Positions 25,173 through 34,159 of a DNA stretch of 64,000 nucleotides are shown here, piece after piece. Origin of the DNA: Oscillospiraceae bacterium (GTDB lineage Bacteria; Bacillota; Clostridia; Oscillospirales; Oscillospiraceae). The position numbers and the translations under genes were made by a program. Under the pieces are notes generated by a model. The model was not told where the DNA came from. It did no database searches and was given only the letters and a program-made list of their open reading frames with translations. The DNA is taken from assembly GCA_015067435.1 (NCBI GenBank), contig SVMM01000010.1, forward strand, positions 78,836 through 142,835, written 5' to 3'. The stretch's first letter is position 1, and every line of letters begins with the position of its first letter.

Positions 25173-25916
25173 ATGCCGAACAAGGGCTCCAAATCGGGCA
25201 AGAGCAGCAAGACCGCGCGCGTACTCGGCCTGCTCACCGACCCCGAATCCGCCGAGGGCGCCGAGGCGAAAGCCGCCGCCGCGGCGGAGAGCGCCGCGGA
25301 AAGCGCAAGGCTTGCCGACGACAGGCGGACGCAGGCGAAGATCCGCGGCGCGCTGGAAATGGAACTGGAGGAGGCCGCGGCGCCCGCCCGCCCGTCGCGT
25401 TCGCGCCCGGACGTCGCGTTCACCGATCCCAAGACCGGCTTCCGCATCGTGAAGGAGACAGGTCCCCTCCCGGAGTTTGAGGACGACGGGGTGCCCCCGG
25501 AATCCGCGCAGATCCCGGTGGTGGAGCCGGCGCCCGCGCCGATCCCCGAGCCCCTGTACGCCATCGCGCACACGGAGCCGTCGAGCATGGAGAACACACT
25601 CAACGAGCTGCGCTCCGTCGGAGAGCGGAAACCGGACGAATACATCTGCTTCAACGTCACGCAGGCGCTGGTGGAGGACAAGGCGGACAAGTACATCAAG
25701 ATGTTCAACCTCTGCCCCTGTGCCCGCTGCCGCATCGACGTCATCGCGCTGGCGCTGTCCAACCTGCCGCCGAAGTACGTGGTGGCAAAGCCGGACGAGC
25801 TGATCCCCCGTCTTTCGATTTACGAGCAGCGCTACAACGCCGCCGTCGTCACGCAGGTGATGAGCGCCTGCCGCAAGGTGCTCGACCGCCCGCACCACAA
25901 GCGGGAACAGCAGTAA
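25173..25916 (+). CDS. ComFB-domain protein with disordered N-terminus
   Basis: Residues ~160-240 of this 247-residue protein form a ComFB-family domain: NVTQALVEDKADKY, a CPCARC cysteine cluster (Cys181, 183, 186), then DVIALALSNLPPKYVV. ComFB-family members have been reported to bind cyclic dinucleotides; whether this one does is untested. The first 150 residues are Ala/Glu/Pro-rich and look disordered, which is unusual because most ComFB proteins are under 150 residues. It is co-transcribed with the ParA-like ATPase. The pairing suggests a second-messenger-responsive partner or adaptor for ParA (inference). Confidence 0.82.
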   Translation: MPNKGSKSGKSSKTARVLGLLTDPESAEGAEAKAAAAAESAAESARLADDRRTQAKIRGALEMELEEAAAPARPSRSRPDVAFTDPKTGFRIVKETGPLPEFEDDGVPPESAQIPVVEPAPAPIPEPLYAIAHTEPSSMENTLNELRSVGERKPDEYICFNVTQALVEDKADKYIKMFNLCPCARCRIDVIALALSNLPPKYVVAKPDELIPRLSIYEQRYNAAVVTQVMSACRKVLDRPHHKREQQ

Positions 25917-25937
25917 GCTCCATCAGAATATGAATTT

Positions 25938-25972
25938 GACCGCGGTCTGCACGGCCGCGGTCATCGTTTTGC
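25938..25972 (+). terminator. Terminator between comFB and csrA (convergent)
   Basis: GACCGCGG (25938-25945) and CCGCGGTC (25955-25962) form an eight-base stem followed by ATCGTTTTGCATTT. It can serve both the comFB transcript and the convergent csrA transcript. Confidence 0.65.
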
Positions 25973-25984
25973 ATTTCGGGCCGT

Positions 25985-26239
25985 TCAAAGCGGCTGTTTT
26001 TTGTCGTCGGGCACGCTCCCCAGCATCCCCAGCAGGCTGTCCGGGCGGGAGGAGGCGCTCTTCGCCGCCGCGTCGCGGTTGGCGTCCACCGCCTGCAGCA
26101 GCTCGCTGCGCAGCACGGGGATGCTCTTCGGGGCATCGATCGCGAGGCGCACGCCGCCCTCGTAGACGTCCATCACGGTGATCTTGACGTCGTCGCCGAT
26201 CAAAAGCGTTTCTCCGGCTCTACGGCGAAGGATCAGCAT
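25985..26239 (-). CDS. csrA: Carbon storage/translation regulator CsrA
   Basis: CsrA binds GGA motifs in mRNA leaders and in Firmicutes represses flagellin translation. The N-terminal core MLILRRRAGETLLIGDDVKI and GGVRLAIDAPKSIPVLR are typical. At 84 residues it is slightly long, with an extra ~20-residue C-terminal tail. Its start overlaps fliW by 7 bases, so the regulator and its protein antagonist are translationally coupled. Confidence 0.96.
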   Translation of the reverse strand: MLILRRRAGETLLIGDDVKITVMDVYEGGVRLAIDAPKSIPVLRSELLQAVDANRDAAAKSASSRPDSLLGMLGSVPDDKKQPL

Positions 26240-26682
26240 TTTTCGTCCCCCCGCTTCTCAAAGTCGGCGAGCTTATGGCGCATTTCCCACGTCTCGTCGC
26301 TCAAAATGACCTGCATGGCGGTGCGCGTGTCGGGGTTGATGGCGACCGGGCAGCGCATATTGACGGTGCTCTCCCCCACCGGCTCCTTGACCGTGCACAT
26401 CACGTAGTAGTAGAGGTCTTCGCTCTTTTCCACGCCGAGCGCCTTGAGCTCGTCCTCGCCCAGCACGGGGGCATAGCCCGGGTCCAGGGTAAACGGATGC
26501 ATCAGCGTAAATGCCAGCTCCGGCGTCTTGACGCTTTGCAGGCTGAACAGCGTCCCCGCGTCGGAAAACGAGAGGAGAAGGAAAGATTGCTCCTCCTCAA
26601 AGCCGAACAGCCCCTTCGCAAACGTCAGAAGCTCTTCCTTTGTGTACTCGATCTCCCCGAAAAATTTCGTCTGCGTCTTCAA
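26233..26682 (-). CDS. fliW: Flagellar assembly factor FliW
   Basis: FliW binds CsrA and flagellin to form the homeostatic switch controlling flagellin synthesis. The 149-residue sequence has FAKGLFGFEEEQSFLLL, FTLMHPFTLDPGYAP and YVMCTVKEP, followed by NMRCPVAINPDTRTAMQ. It begins with a TTG at 26680-26682 after GGGAGGG. It precedes and overlaps csrA, the usual order. Confidence 0.94.
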   Translation of the reverse strand: MKTQTKFFGEIEYTKEELLTFAKGLFGFEEEQSFLLLSFSDAGTLFSLQSVKTPELAFTLMHPFTLDPGYAPVLGEDELKALGVEKSEDLYYYVMCTVKEPVGESTVNMRCPVAINPDTRTAMQVILSDETWEMRHKLADFEKRGDEKC

Positions 26683-26719
26683 GCGTATGCCCTCCCGACT
26701 TTTGTTGATGGTTTTCCTC

Positions 26720-27352
26720 TTACGCCTTCACATCCACGGGCTCGTAGTTCGGGTCCGCGCTGCGCGGTACATAGATCGGCTTGCCCACATATTTGATCGT
26801 CACCTTGGGTTTCTGCTCGACGATAAGCTCAATGTCGCCGGGCGTGAACTCAAACTCGCCCTTGTCGATCTTCCAGTCGAAGTTCAGCTTATCCATCTCG
26901 TAGCGGATCTCCATCTGGCCGTCTTCCCATTCGGTGTCGGGGGTCTGCTCCGCGACGACCGTCTCCTGCTGCACAGGCTCCGCGGCAGCCTCTCCCTGCC
27001 CGTTCTGGCGCAGCAGCTCCTGCCCGAAGCGGGCGTTGAGCATGATCTGCCCCTGGTCCGAATAGGCGGAGGTCGCCTCATATGCCGACTGCTGCTCGCC
27101 CTGCGGCATCTGCGCGAGCTGCTGCGCCTGCGCGGCCTGCGGCGCGGGGGTAACGCTCCGCGGCGCGGGGGCGCCCTGCCGCGGCTCGAAGGTGTCGAGC
27201 TGCAGCTTGATCGGGCGGCTCTTGATGTCGACGCCCTTGTCGGAGCGGCTGATCTCCATCTCAGCCGTTCCGCGCGTGTACTCCAGAGAAGCGTTCGTGG
27301 TCTTCATCCGGATCTCAATGGGTACGCTCGTGATCTCAATCAGCGGATACAT
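26720..27352 (-). CDS. DUF6470 / YviE-like protein
   Basis: This protein family of unknown function lies between flgL and fliW in many Firmicutes (yviE in Bacillus subtilis). The 210-residue product opens with MYPLIEITSVPIEIRMKTTN and closes with GDIELIVEQKPKVTIKYVGK ending in Val-Tyr-like residues before a short tail. The middle (about 60-110) is a Gln/Ala/Pro-rich linker. There is no signal peptide or membrane helix. The call is based on position plus the two terminal motifs. Confidence 0.85.
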   Translation of the reverse strand: MYPLIEITSVPIEIRMKTTNASLEYTRGTAEMEISRSDKGVDIKSRPIKLQLDTFEPRQGAPAPRSVTPAPQAAQAQQLAQMPQGEQQSAYEATSAYSDQGQIMLNARFGQELLRQNGQGEAAAEPVQQETVVAEQTPDTEWEDGQMEIRYEMDKLNFDWKIDKGEFEFTPGDIELIVEQKPKVTIKYVGKPIYVPRSADPNYEPVDVKA

Positions 27353-27383
27353 AGCAAAGCACTTCCTTTCGTGGCCTGTTGCG

Positions 27384-28520
27384 TTAACTCATATAATCGA
27401 TCAGGGATTGGGACAGGATATTCGTTCCAATGCGCAGCGCCGCGTTGTAGCAATACTGCGCCCAGCTCATCTCGGTGATCGCCTCCGCGGGGTCCATGCC
27501 CTCCGTGTCCATGATCTGCTCGTTGAGCTGGCTCTTGTTCGTCTCAAGCTGCTGGAGGTTCGTCTTGAGGAACTTCGCGTCGGCGCTGAGCTTCACGTGC
27601 TGCCCCTGCGAATAGCGCACGGCGTCATGGATCTTGTTGAGCAGCTCGTCCGCGCGCTCCTTGTCGGCGTCGCTTGCGTAGCTGCCCGTCTCCGGGTCGG
27701 TGTTCTCGAAGATCTGGCCAAGCTCCCGCATGAGCACCGCAAGGTTGTTGTCCTCGCCGTAGTTCAGGAATTGCAGGCCCGAAACCGCGGAATTGAACGC
27801 GCTGCCGGTGATGAGGTTGCCGTCCGCGTCCTCCTTCATGCCCAGCCCGATGTCGACATAGGTTGTCTCGTTCGCCATCTCGTTGAGCTTGAGCGCGTCC
27901 TTAAAGCTGTAGCCGGGATGCGCATCCTCGTAGAGCTCCTTCTGCTCGTCAAATTTTGCCTGATCCAGATTGCCGTCGCTGTCGAGGAAGTCCGCGGTCA
28001 CATAGTCGGTCTTCGGCGTGCTGACGTCGACGCCGCGGTAGAGCAGCTTGTCGCCGTCCCACTCAAAGGGGATGTTCTCGCCGTCCGCCCCGGCGAAGAT
28101 GAAGTCGTCGCCGTATCTGCTGTTCATCATCGAGACGATGGACTCCGCCGTGGAGATCAGATCGCGGCCCAGCGCGGAGCGGGACGAACCCGCCGAGTCG
28201 CTGACGCCCTCGATGCTGGCGAGGATGCCGTCCAGACCCGGATGCTCGGTGTCCCCGTCCACGACGGCAGCCATGGCGGAATAGGCGCTCTCGTACTTGC
28301 TGATGATCTGATTGTTGTTGTCGATCTGGTCGCCGGTGCGCCAATAGTCGCGGCGCAGCCGCCACGCCTTGCTCGCGGCAACGGGGTCCTCGGCGTAAGC
28401 GTTGAACTTGCGCTCCGTCTGGACGTCCGTCATCGTGTCGTTCAGCCGATTGATGTTTTTGGTCAGGTTGGTGCGATAATTCCGGTACAGACCGTTGGTC
28501 GTGATGCGAACCGCGCCCAT
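27384..28520 (-). CDS. flgL: Flagellar hook-associated protein 3 FlgL
   Basis: FlgL is the hook-filament junction protein that contacts flagellin. The N-terminus reads RITTNGLYRNYRTNLTKNINRLN, followed by the AEDPVAASKAWRLRRDY block. The C-terminus ends with an AQYCYNAALRIGTNILSQSLIDYM helix. The 378-residue length is normal. The start has AGGAGGGG and follows flgK by 31 bases. Confidence 0.94.
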   Translation of the reverse strand: MGAVRITTNGLYRNYRTNLTKNINRLNDTMTDVQTERKFNAYAEDPVAASKAWRLRRDYWRTGDQIDNNNQIISKYESAYSAMAAVVDGDTEHPGLDGILASIEGVSDSAGSSRSALGRDLISTAESIVSMMNSRYGDDFIFAGADGENIPFEWDGDKLLYRGVDVSTPKTDYVTADFLDSDGNLDQAKFDEQKELYEDAHPGYSFKDALKLNEMANETTYVDIGLGMKEDADGNLITGSAFNSAVSGLQFLNYGEDNNLAVLMRELGQIFENTDPETGSYASDADKERADELLNKIHDAVRYSQGQHVKLSADAKFLKTNLQQLETNKSQLNEQIMDTEGMDPAEAITEMSWAQYCYNAALRIGTNILSQSLIDYMS

Positions 28521-28551
28521 GCCCGTCCCCTCCTCTCAAAGCTCAGAAAGA

Positions 28552-30726
28552 TCAAACTGCCATGCCGTTGATGAGCCGCTCCAGCATATCGTCGTAGGTC
28601 GTCATCAGACGGCAGGCGGCGGAATACGCTTTCTGGTACTGCATCATATTCATAGCCTCGTCGTTGAGGTCCACGCCCATGACCGCATCGCGGTCGACAT
28701 AGAGCTCATCGGCGGTGGTGTTGTAGTTGTTGAGCATCGTCTCGGTGATGTTCTGGTCCTTCGCCAGCGTGCCGGCGATGATGTCCGTGAGCATCTCCTG
28801 CACCGTGCCCTCAAAATAGCTCTCACCGGCGCCGTTCGAGGAGGTGGTAAACTGATGCCTGCTCGTCATGAGCGTAACCATATGGCGCAGATTGTCCTGC
28901 AGATCGCTCTGCTCGGGCGCGCCGGCGTCCTTCGAGCGCAGAACGCGCCCCAGCTGCTCCGCCCAGTTCTTCGCGACGGAGATGTTCGCCGCCGTGATGG
29001 GCGCGTCGTCCGGATCGCCGCTGGTGCCGATCTTGTCGGAGTTGTTGCCGTTGCTGAACAGCGCGCTGCCCATGTACTGCTTATACTCGTCCTTGACCTT
29101 CAGGTGTTTCGGCGTGCCCTCATCGCTGGGATCAACGACATACTTGCCCTCATTCATCTCAAAGTAGTCCTCATAGCCGAATTTGGGAATATATGCCTCG
29201 TCGCCGGTATCGGTGTTGGTGCCGGTCTGGAACGTGCCGCCAACTGACTGGTAGATCTCATCGTCCTGCATCATGTTGGCCTCGTTCATCATTCTGGCAA
29301 AGGTGTTCGCCAGCGTGTCGAGCGCCTTCTGATAATACGGGATGCCGCGCTTCACGGAGGCGTCCTCGTCATAGTTCAGATCGTCCTTGTCCAGCGTCGG
29401 CGCTTCGGAATACTCGCCCGACTCCGTCAGCAGCTCGCGCATCGCCTGCAGCCCGCCGGTCAGCTCGGTATCGTTCAGCTCGGTCTGGTCGACGGTGGAA
29501 ATGGTCGTATACCAGAACTGGTCATTCGCGTCGCTCGCCGCGAGCAGCTCCGCGTCGGTGTAGTCCGCAAGCGTCTTGCCGTCTGTCATCAGCGCGGTGA
29601 CGTCGTGCTTGTGGATCACATAATCGGTGGTGACGTCCGGCGCCTCGCCGACGTGATACCAATAGGTCCTGCCGCCCTCCTCCGTGAACGTGGCGTTCGC
29701 GTTGAGCTGGTCGGCGATCTTCTGCGCGTCGGCTTCGGTATTGTATCTGGTCACGCGCGCCTTGGAGTAATCCCAATTGTTGCCGTTGCCGAGCACCGTG
29801 ACCGTGTCGGGGGACTCCGCCGTCAGCGAATTGAGCACCACGGGGTCCTCGTTGCCGTGAGAATCGCGCAGCACCGAGAGGTTCAGCCCGAAATTCTCCT
29901 GATCGCGCAGCGTGAACTGCGCGCCGTAAATTCCGTCGATGAGCGCGCGGGAGGGGTCGCCGCTGGTGGTGATCTTCAGCTTCTCGACCTCCATGCCGTC
30001 GCCGAGGCTCTCCATCTCATAGACGACGTTGATGCCGACCATCTCGGACAGCTGGTCGATGAGGAGGTTGCGCTCGTCCTTCTGCGCCAGCGCGCTGCCG
30101 CCGAAGATCTCGCTGCGGCGGATGGATTCGTTGAGGTCGCGGATCTTCTCCAGCGTGGTGTTCACGCCCTTGAGCTCCTGCTGAAATTCGGCGGTTTTCG
30201 TCTTCTTGAGGGTCTCCAGCTGCTTGGCGTAGTCGTTGAACTGCACCACCAGCGCCTCGGCGGCGCTGCGGACGATGGCGTCCGCGTCCTGCTTGTTGGC
30301 GTTCTCCGGCTGGTGCATATTCTCCAGCATCTGGATAAAGTCGTTGAAGCGCGCCTCCAGCACGCCCTCGCCGTCCTCGCCCCTGGCCACCTCGTCGAAG
30401 ATCTTGCCCAGCTCGTTGAGGCCGCCGAGCTTGTATTCCGACTCGCCGACCTTGGTCATCTCGTTGCGGTAACGGATGTCGAGGTACTGGTCGCGCAGCT
30501 GGTTCACGCCCGTCGCCAGCACGCCGCCGTTGCCGCGGATGTCAAAGCGGCTCTGATAGCGGTCGGCGCTGCCGAAGTACATGGAGGACTGATCCAGCTC
30601 CTGCCGGCTGTAGCCCTTGGTGTTGATATTCGAAATGTTGTTGCCCGTCGTATTGAGCGCGTGCTGGGCCACATAGATGCCCAGACGTGCCATGGTGAAC
30701 GTGCCGAATGTCGAAAGGCTTCCCAT
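28552..30726 (-). CDS. flgK: Flagellar hook-associated protein 1 FlgK
   Basis: FlgK is the hook-side junction protein. The N-terminus has the rod/hook-family segment MARLGIYVAQHALNTTGNNI, then SNINTKGYSRQ. The C-terminus carries LNDEAMNMMQYQKAYSAACRLMTTYDDMLERL (described, shortened), the expected partner helix. At 724 residues it is longer than the common ~550, with the additional length in the acidic middle region (about 350-560). It is followed by flgL. Confidence 0.94.
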   Translation of the reverse strand: MGSLSTFGTFTMARLGIYVAQHALNTTGNNISNINTKGYSRQELDQSSMYFGSADRYQSRFDIRGNGGVLATGVNQLRDQYLDIRYRNEMTKVGESEYKLGGLNELGKIFDEVARGEDGEGVLEARFNDFIQMLENMHQPENANKQDADAIVRSAAEALVVQFNDYAKQLETLKKTKTAEFQQELKGVNTTLEKIRDLNESIRRSEIFGGSALAQKDERNLLIDQLSEMVGINVVYEMESLGDGMEVEKLKITTSGDPSRALIDGIYGAQFTLRDQENFGLNLSVLRDSHGNEDPVVLNSLTAESPDTVTVLGNGNNWDYSKARVTRYNTEADAQKIADQLNANATFTEEGGRTYWYHVGEAPDVTTDYVIHKHDVTALMTDGKTLADYTDAELLAASDANDQFWYTTISTVDQTELNDTELTGGLQAMRELLTESGEYSEAPTLDKDDLNYDEDASVKRGIPYYQKALDTLANTFARMMNEANMMQDDEIYQSVGGTFQTGTNTDTGDEAYIPKFGYEDYFEMNEGKYVVDPSDEGTPKHLKVKDEYKQYMGSALFSNGNNSDKIGTSGDPDDAPITAANISVAKNWAEQLGRVLRSKDAGAPEQSDLQDNLRHMVTLMTSRHQFTTSSNGAGESYFEGTVQEMLTDIIAGTLAKDQNITETMLNNYNTTADELYVDRDAVMGVDLNDEAMNMMQYQKAYSAACRLMTTYDDMLERLINGMAV

Positions 30727-30771
30727 GGTTCGACACCCCTTTCTTAAAAACGCGCTCTGCCCGCAGGCGGT

Positions 30772-31209
30772 TTATGCGCGAATGTCTGCGATGGTTCCCC
30801 CGCCCAGCGGCGCGTCCGCCTCGTCGGCGAGCAGCCGCTCGATCTGGTGGAGGTTGCACTCCAGCGTGGTGCGCGCGACGTCCGAAGCGCTGCGGTAGAG
30901 CACATACCGGTCGCGCAGCTTCGCCGCCGCCGCCTTCGCCTCGCCGCGGAGCTCCTCCGGACAATGCTGCGCAAGGCCGGAGAGCGTAACGTCCCGCAGT
31001 CCCATTTGCGCGAGCAGCTTTTCCCGCTTTCTGTCCATGGAGCGCAGGCTCAGGCTCAGCGCCTGCTCCCGCTTCATGCAGCCGTCCACGGCAAGAAGAT
31101 CGTCGCGGCGCACCGCGGCGGTCTTCTCCCGGGCAAGCTCCGTCAGCTCATCCAGTGTCTGTCCGAGCTGATCCATGAACGCGAAGTAGTCCCGGTAGGC
31201 CTCGTACAT
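30772..31209 (-). CDS. flgN: FlgN-like export chaperone
   Basis: This 145-residue helical protein lies between flgM and flgK, exactly where FlgN (chaperone of FlgK and FlgL) is expected. It begins MYEAYRDYFAFMDQLGQTLD and has repeated heptad-like spacing. It includes KREQALSLSLRSMDRKREKLLAQMG (shortened), typical of the FlgN family. The ATG at 31207-31209 nearly abuts the flgM stop. The frame is open further upstream but that part overlaps flgM and lacks similarity. Confidence 0.85.
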   Translation of the reverse strand: MYEAYRDYFAFMDQLGQTLDELTELAREKTAAVRRDDLLAVDGCMKREQALSLSLRSMDRKREKLLAQMGLRDVTLSGLAQHCPEELRGEAKAAAAKLRDRYVLYRSASDVARTTLECNLHQIERLLADEADAPLGGGTIADIRA

Positions 31210-31210
31210 A

Positions 31211-31516
31211 TCACACGGCCCCCATGAGAAGCATCTTCTTCGCGATCTCGCGCGCGTCGACCTGGTAGGTCCCGCTCTGCACCTGCTCGCGCAGCGCCGC
31301 GACCTGACCGGAGGTGGTCGCCGTGCGCACCTCCTGCGAGATCTTGCCGCGCAGCTCCATTTCAAAGCTGCTGCGCTTGTTTTCGCCGCTGAGCGTGATG
31401 CTGTCGAAGCGACGCTCGTTTCCGCCGCGCTGCAGCTTCGCGGTACCGCCCGCCTGTCCCTGATAGATGCGTGCGGCTGTCTCTGTGGCGGTAATGTTGG
31501 CTCCGGAGATTTTCAT
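31211..31516 (-). CDS. flgM: Anti-sigma-28 factor FlgM
   Basis: FlgM holds sigma-28 inactive until it is exported through the finished hook. The 101-residue product has the family pattern: a short disordered N-terminus (MKISGANITATETA) and a conserved C-terminal half. The latter includes DSITLSGENKRSSFEMELRGKISQEVR and VAALREQVQSGTYQVDAREIAKKMLL, shortened here. It heads the flgM-flgN-flgK-flgL-yviE-fliW-csrA unit under a sigma-28-like promoter, which creates the usual feedback loop. Confidence 0.93.
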   Translation of the reverse strand: MKISGANITATETAARIYQGQAGGTAKLQRGGNERRFDSITLSGENKRSSFEMELRGKISQEVRTATTSGQVAALREQVQSGTYQVDAREIAKKMLLMGAV

Positions 31517-31589
31517 CCTCGAACGCCCCCTTCTATTTTGGTCTGGACTTTGCGGTGGAAAATCCCCTGCGCGTAGTCCTTCATCCTTA

Positions 31590-31615
31590 TCATCGGTTCA
31601 ACGTGCGAAAAATTA
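31590..31615 (-). promoter_or_regulatory. Putative sigma-28 promoter of flgM
   Basis: Leftward TAAT (31612-31615), 14 bases and ACCGATGA (31590-31597), compared with TAAA-N15-GCCGATAT. The match is weaker than at fliD but lies 74 bases upstream of flgM, a gene normally driven by sigma-28. Confidence 0.5.
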
Positions 31616-31662
31616 ATACTTTCCGAAAAAAACTTTTTTCATTTTCGCGGGAAAGAAGTAAA

Positions 31663-31684
31663 CCGCCGCGCAAAAGCGCGGCGG
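31663..31684 (-). terminator. Terminator after cheB
   Basis: A nine-base GC stem (CCGCCGCGC and GCGCGGCGG, loop AAAA) lies 10 bases after the cheB stop. It is followed on the minus strand by TTTACTTCTTT. It separates the che operon from the flgM operon. Confidence 0.75.
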
Positions 31685-31693
31685 CTGCGGTTT

Positions 31694-32773
31694 TTATTTT
31701 GATTTCAGGTGCCGGAGCAGGACGCCCGCGATGTCGTTGCAGGACGCCTGCGTCATGACCGCGCCGATGTCGTTGGCGACGCCGGGCATGCCGTACACCA
31801 CGCTGCTCTCCTTGTCCTGGCCGATGGTGTACGCGCCCTTCTTCCGCATCTCCAGCAGGCCCTTGGCGCCGTCGGCACCCATGCCCGTCATGATGATGCC
31901 CACCATCTTGCACTGCACGTTCTCCGCCATCGAGAGGAACAGCGCGTCCACCGACGGGCGGTGCCCGCTGACCTTTTCGTCCGGCTTGCAGGCGACGTGG
32001 TAGGTGTTGAGCGTCGGGCGCATGACGCGCATCTGTAAGTCGGCGGGCGCGATATACGCCACCCCGCGCTTGAGCTCGTCGCCGTCCTTCGCCTCGCGGA
32101 CCTCCATCTTGCACAGGCGGTTGAGGCGCTCGGCGTACATCTTGGTGAAGCCCGTGGGCATGTGCTGCGTGATGACCATCGGCGGGATATCCTCCGGCAG
32201 GCGCTTGAGCACCTCAAGCGTCGCCTCGGTGCCGCCCGTGGAGGCGCCCAGGCCGATGATGATATTGCCCGGCACCGTGGCGCCCAGCGGCGGGGGTGCG
32301 ATCGTCGTGGGGGTATTCGCTGCGGCGGCGCGCTCGGAATACGACGGGCCGGGGCGCTGCTGCACCTTCGCCGTCGCCGCGATCTGCACCTTCTGCGCCA
32401 GCATCTTAATGAAAGCCTCGCTGCTCTGCGTCGCGTCGGGCTTGCGGACGAAGTCCACCGCGCCCGCGTTGAGCGCGTCGAACACGCCGAGGTTCAGCGA
32501 CGAGCACAGCACGACGGGCAGCGGGTGCTCCGGCAGGAACTGCTTGAGAAAGTCCGTGCCCGTCATCCCCGGCATCTGCACATCAAGTGTCATCACGTCG
32601 GGATTGAGCTGCAAAACCTTCGTGCGCGCGTCTGCCGCGTTGATGGCGTAGCCGATGACCTCGATGTTCGGGTACTTGCTCAGGCCGTCGATAATGACCT
32701 TGCGTGCGAGGCTGGAATCATCCACCACCAGAACGCGCGCTTTCTTGCGAGGGATCGATGTAATGAGAGCCAT
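31694..32773 (-). CDS. cheB: Chemotaxis protein-glutamate methylesterase CheB
   Basis: CheB removes methyl groups from chemoreceptors when phosphorylated by CheA. The N-terminal receiver domain has VLVVDDSSLARK with phospho-acceptor Asp64 in PDVMTLDVQMPGMTG. The C-terminal catalytic domain has the serine in LGASTGGTEA, the histidine in VITQHMPTGFT and the aspartate in GMGADGAKG. A short Pro/Ala linker joins the domains. At 359 residues it is full length and follows cheR by 15 bases. Confidence 0.96.
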   Translation of the reverse strand: MALITSIPRKKARVLVVDDSSLARKVIIDGLSKYPNIEVIGYAINAADARTKVLQLNPDVMTLDVQMPGMTGTDFLKQFLPEHPLPVVLCSSLNLGVFDALNAGAVDFVRKPDATQSSEAFIKMLAQKVQIAATAKVQQRPGPSYSERAAAANTPTTIAPPPLGATVPGNIIIGLGASTGGTEATLEVLKRLPEDIPPMVITQHMPTGFTKMYAERLNRLCKMEVREAKDGDELKRGVAYIAPADLQMRVMRPTLNTYHVACKPDEKVSGHRPSVDALFLSMAENVQCKMVGIIMTGMGADGAKGLLEMRKKGAYTIGQDKESSVVYGMPGVANDIGAVMTQASCNDIAGVLLRHLKSK

Positions 32774-32788
32774 GTGCGACCTCCGGTT

Positions 32789-33610
32789 TTACTTTTGGAA
32801 AATAGCCGACGTCAGACGCTTCCACTTCGTGTCGGGGGGCAGGTTCTCGGACAGGCTGATGATGAGATAGCCGCCCGGAACGGTCGCGTCGTACATCCGG
32901 TTGATCAGCGCCGTTTTCGTGGGCTGATCGAAGTAGATCATTACGTTGCGGCAGAATATCACGTCAAACTTGCGCTTGAACTGGATCGGGTCCATCAGGT
33001 TGAACTGGCGGAAGATCACGTTGTCCTTGACCTTCTGCGCGATCTGCCAGCGGTTGCCGGACGGCTTGAAGTAGTCGCGCTTCCAGTTTGCCGGCATATT
33101 TTCCGGCAGCTGGTAAACGCCGCGCTTCGCCTTGCTCAGCACGTCCATGCTCAGGTCGGTGGCAAGCATACGGGCGTCCCACTCGTGCCAGCGCGAGCCG
33201 AAGTAGTCCATCATGTACATCGTGACGTTGTACGGCTCCTCGCCGGAGGAGCACGCCGCGCTCCAGATGGACAGCACCTTGTCCGCCTGATGCTTCTTCT
33301 CGATATCCGGCAGGATGTGCTTGACGTAGAAGTCGAACGAGTCCGTCTCGCGCTGGAAATAGGTGTAGTTGGTCGTCAGCTTGCCGAGCAGCTCGTTGAT
33401 GTCGTCGCCGTTGCTCTGGTTGAGCATGTAGTCGACATAGCTCTTGAAATCGTTGAAGCCTTTCGCCTTGATGACGCTGCCCAGCCGGCTCTGCATCAAC
33501 TGGCGCTTGGCGTGCAGATCGATCCCGTAGTTGGACTGCACGAACGTGACCATCCGGTTAAAGTCCGCGTCGGAGATCGTCATTTCCCTGAGATTGTTAT
33601 CGATACTCAT
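32789..33610 (-). CDS. cheR: Chemotaxis protein methyltransferase CheR
   Basis: CheR methylates chemoreceptor glutamates using S-adenosylmethionine. The 273 residues contain the N-terminal helical domain and the LTTNYTYFQRETDSFDF block. The SAM-binding WSAACSSGEEPYNVTMYM and FDVIFCRNVMIYFD motifs follow. No TPR or CheW fusion is present. The start at 33608-33610 has GGAGGAG. Confidence 0.96.
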   Translation of the reverse strand: MSIDNNLREMTISDADFNRMVTFVQSNYGIDLHAKRQLMQSRLGSVIKAKGFNDFKSYVDYMLNQSNGDDINELLGKLTTNYTYFQRETDSFDFYVKHILPDIEKKHQADKVLSIWSAACSSGEEPYNVTMYMMDYFGSRWHEWDARMLATDLSMDVLSKAKRGVYQLPENMPANWKRDYFKPSGNRWQIAQKVKDNVIFRQFNLMDPIQFKRKFDVIFCRNVMIYFDQPTKTALINRMYDATVPGGYLIISLSENLPPDTKWKRLTSAIFQK

Positions 33611-33657
33611 GAGCCCGACAGCTCCTCCTTTCGCCTGCGCATGGGTGCGTCAGGCGC

Positions 33658-34140
33658 TCATTCGCTCATGTGGATCAGCGCCGGCGCGTCGAGCAGCATG
33701 ACGGTGCTCGTGCCGCCGGGGATCGTGCACATGCCGTTGACCATGGGGTGCTCGTTCTGCGGCGGCACCGGCAGGATGGACGCCTTGGAGATATCCACCA
33801 TGCGGTCCACGGTATCGACCAGAATGCCGATGTTCGTGCCCTCGATGTCCAGAATGATCGCGCAGGGTTCGCTTTCGGGATAGCGGCCGAGCAGCAGGCG
33901 GAAATCCACGATGGGCACGATCTGGCCGCGCAGGTTGATAACGCCGGCGACATAGTCCGGCACCATCGGCACGCGAGTAATGTTCACGCTCGTAAAGATC
34001 TCCATGACGTAATCCGTGCTCATCGCATAGAGGATGTCGCCGCAGCGGAAGATCAGGTATTTGGACTCGTCGGCCTCGTGCACGTTGTCCGACAGGGCAT
34101 ACTCCAGGTCGTCTTTCTGGAACATCATTTCTTCTGACAT
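33658..34140 (-). CDS. cheW: Chemotaxis coupling protein CheW
   Basis: CheW couples chemoreceptors to CheA. The single CheW domain (about residues 25-155) has YLIFRCGDILYAMSTDYVMEI, VPMVPDYVAGVINLRGQIVPIVD-type residues and GILVDTVDRMVDI. The product is 160 residues and follows cheA by 19 bases. Confidence 0.95.
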   Translation of the reverse strand: MSEEMMFQKDDLEYALSDNVHEADESKYLIFRCGDILYAMSTDYVMEIFTSVNITRVPMVPDYVAGVINLRGQIVPIVDFRLLLGRYPESEPCAIILDIEGTNIGILVDTVDRMVDISKASILPVPPQNEHPMVNGMCTIPGGTSTVMLLDAPALIHMSE

Positions 34141-34159
34141 AGCGTGATCTCTCCTTTAC

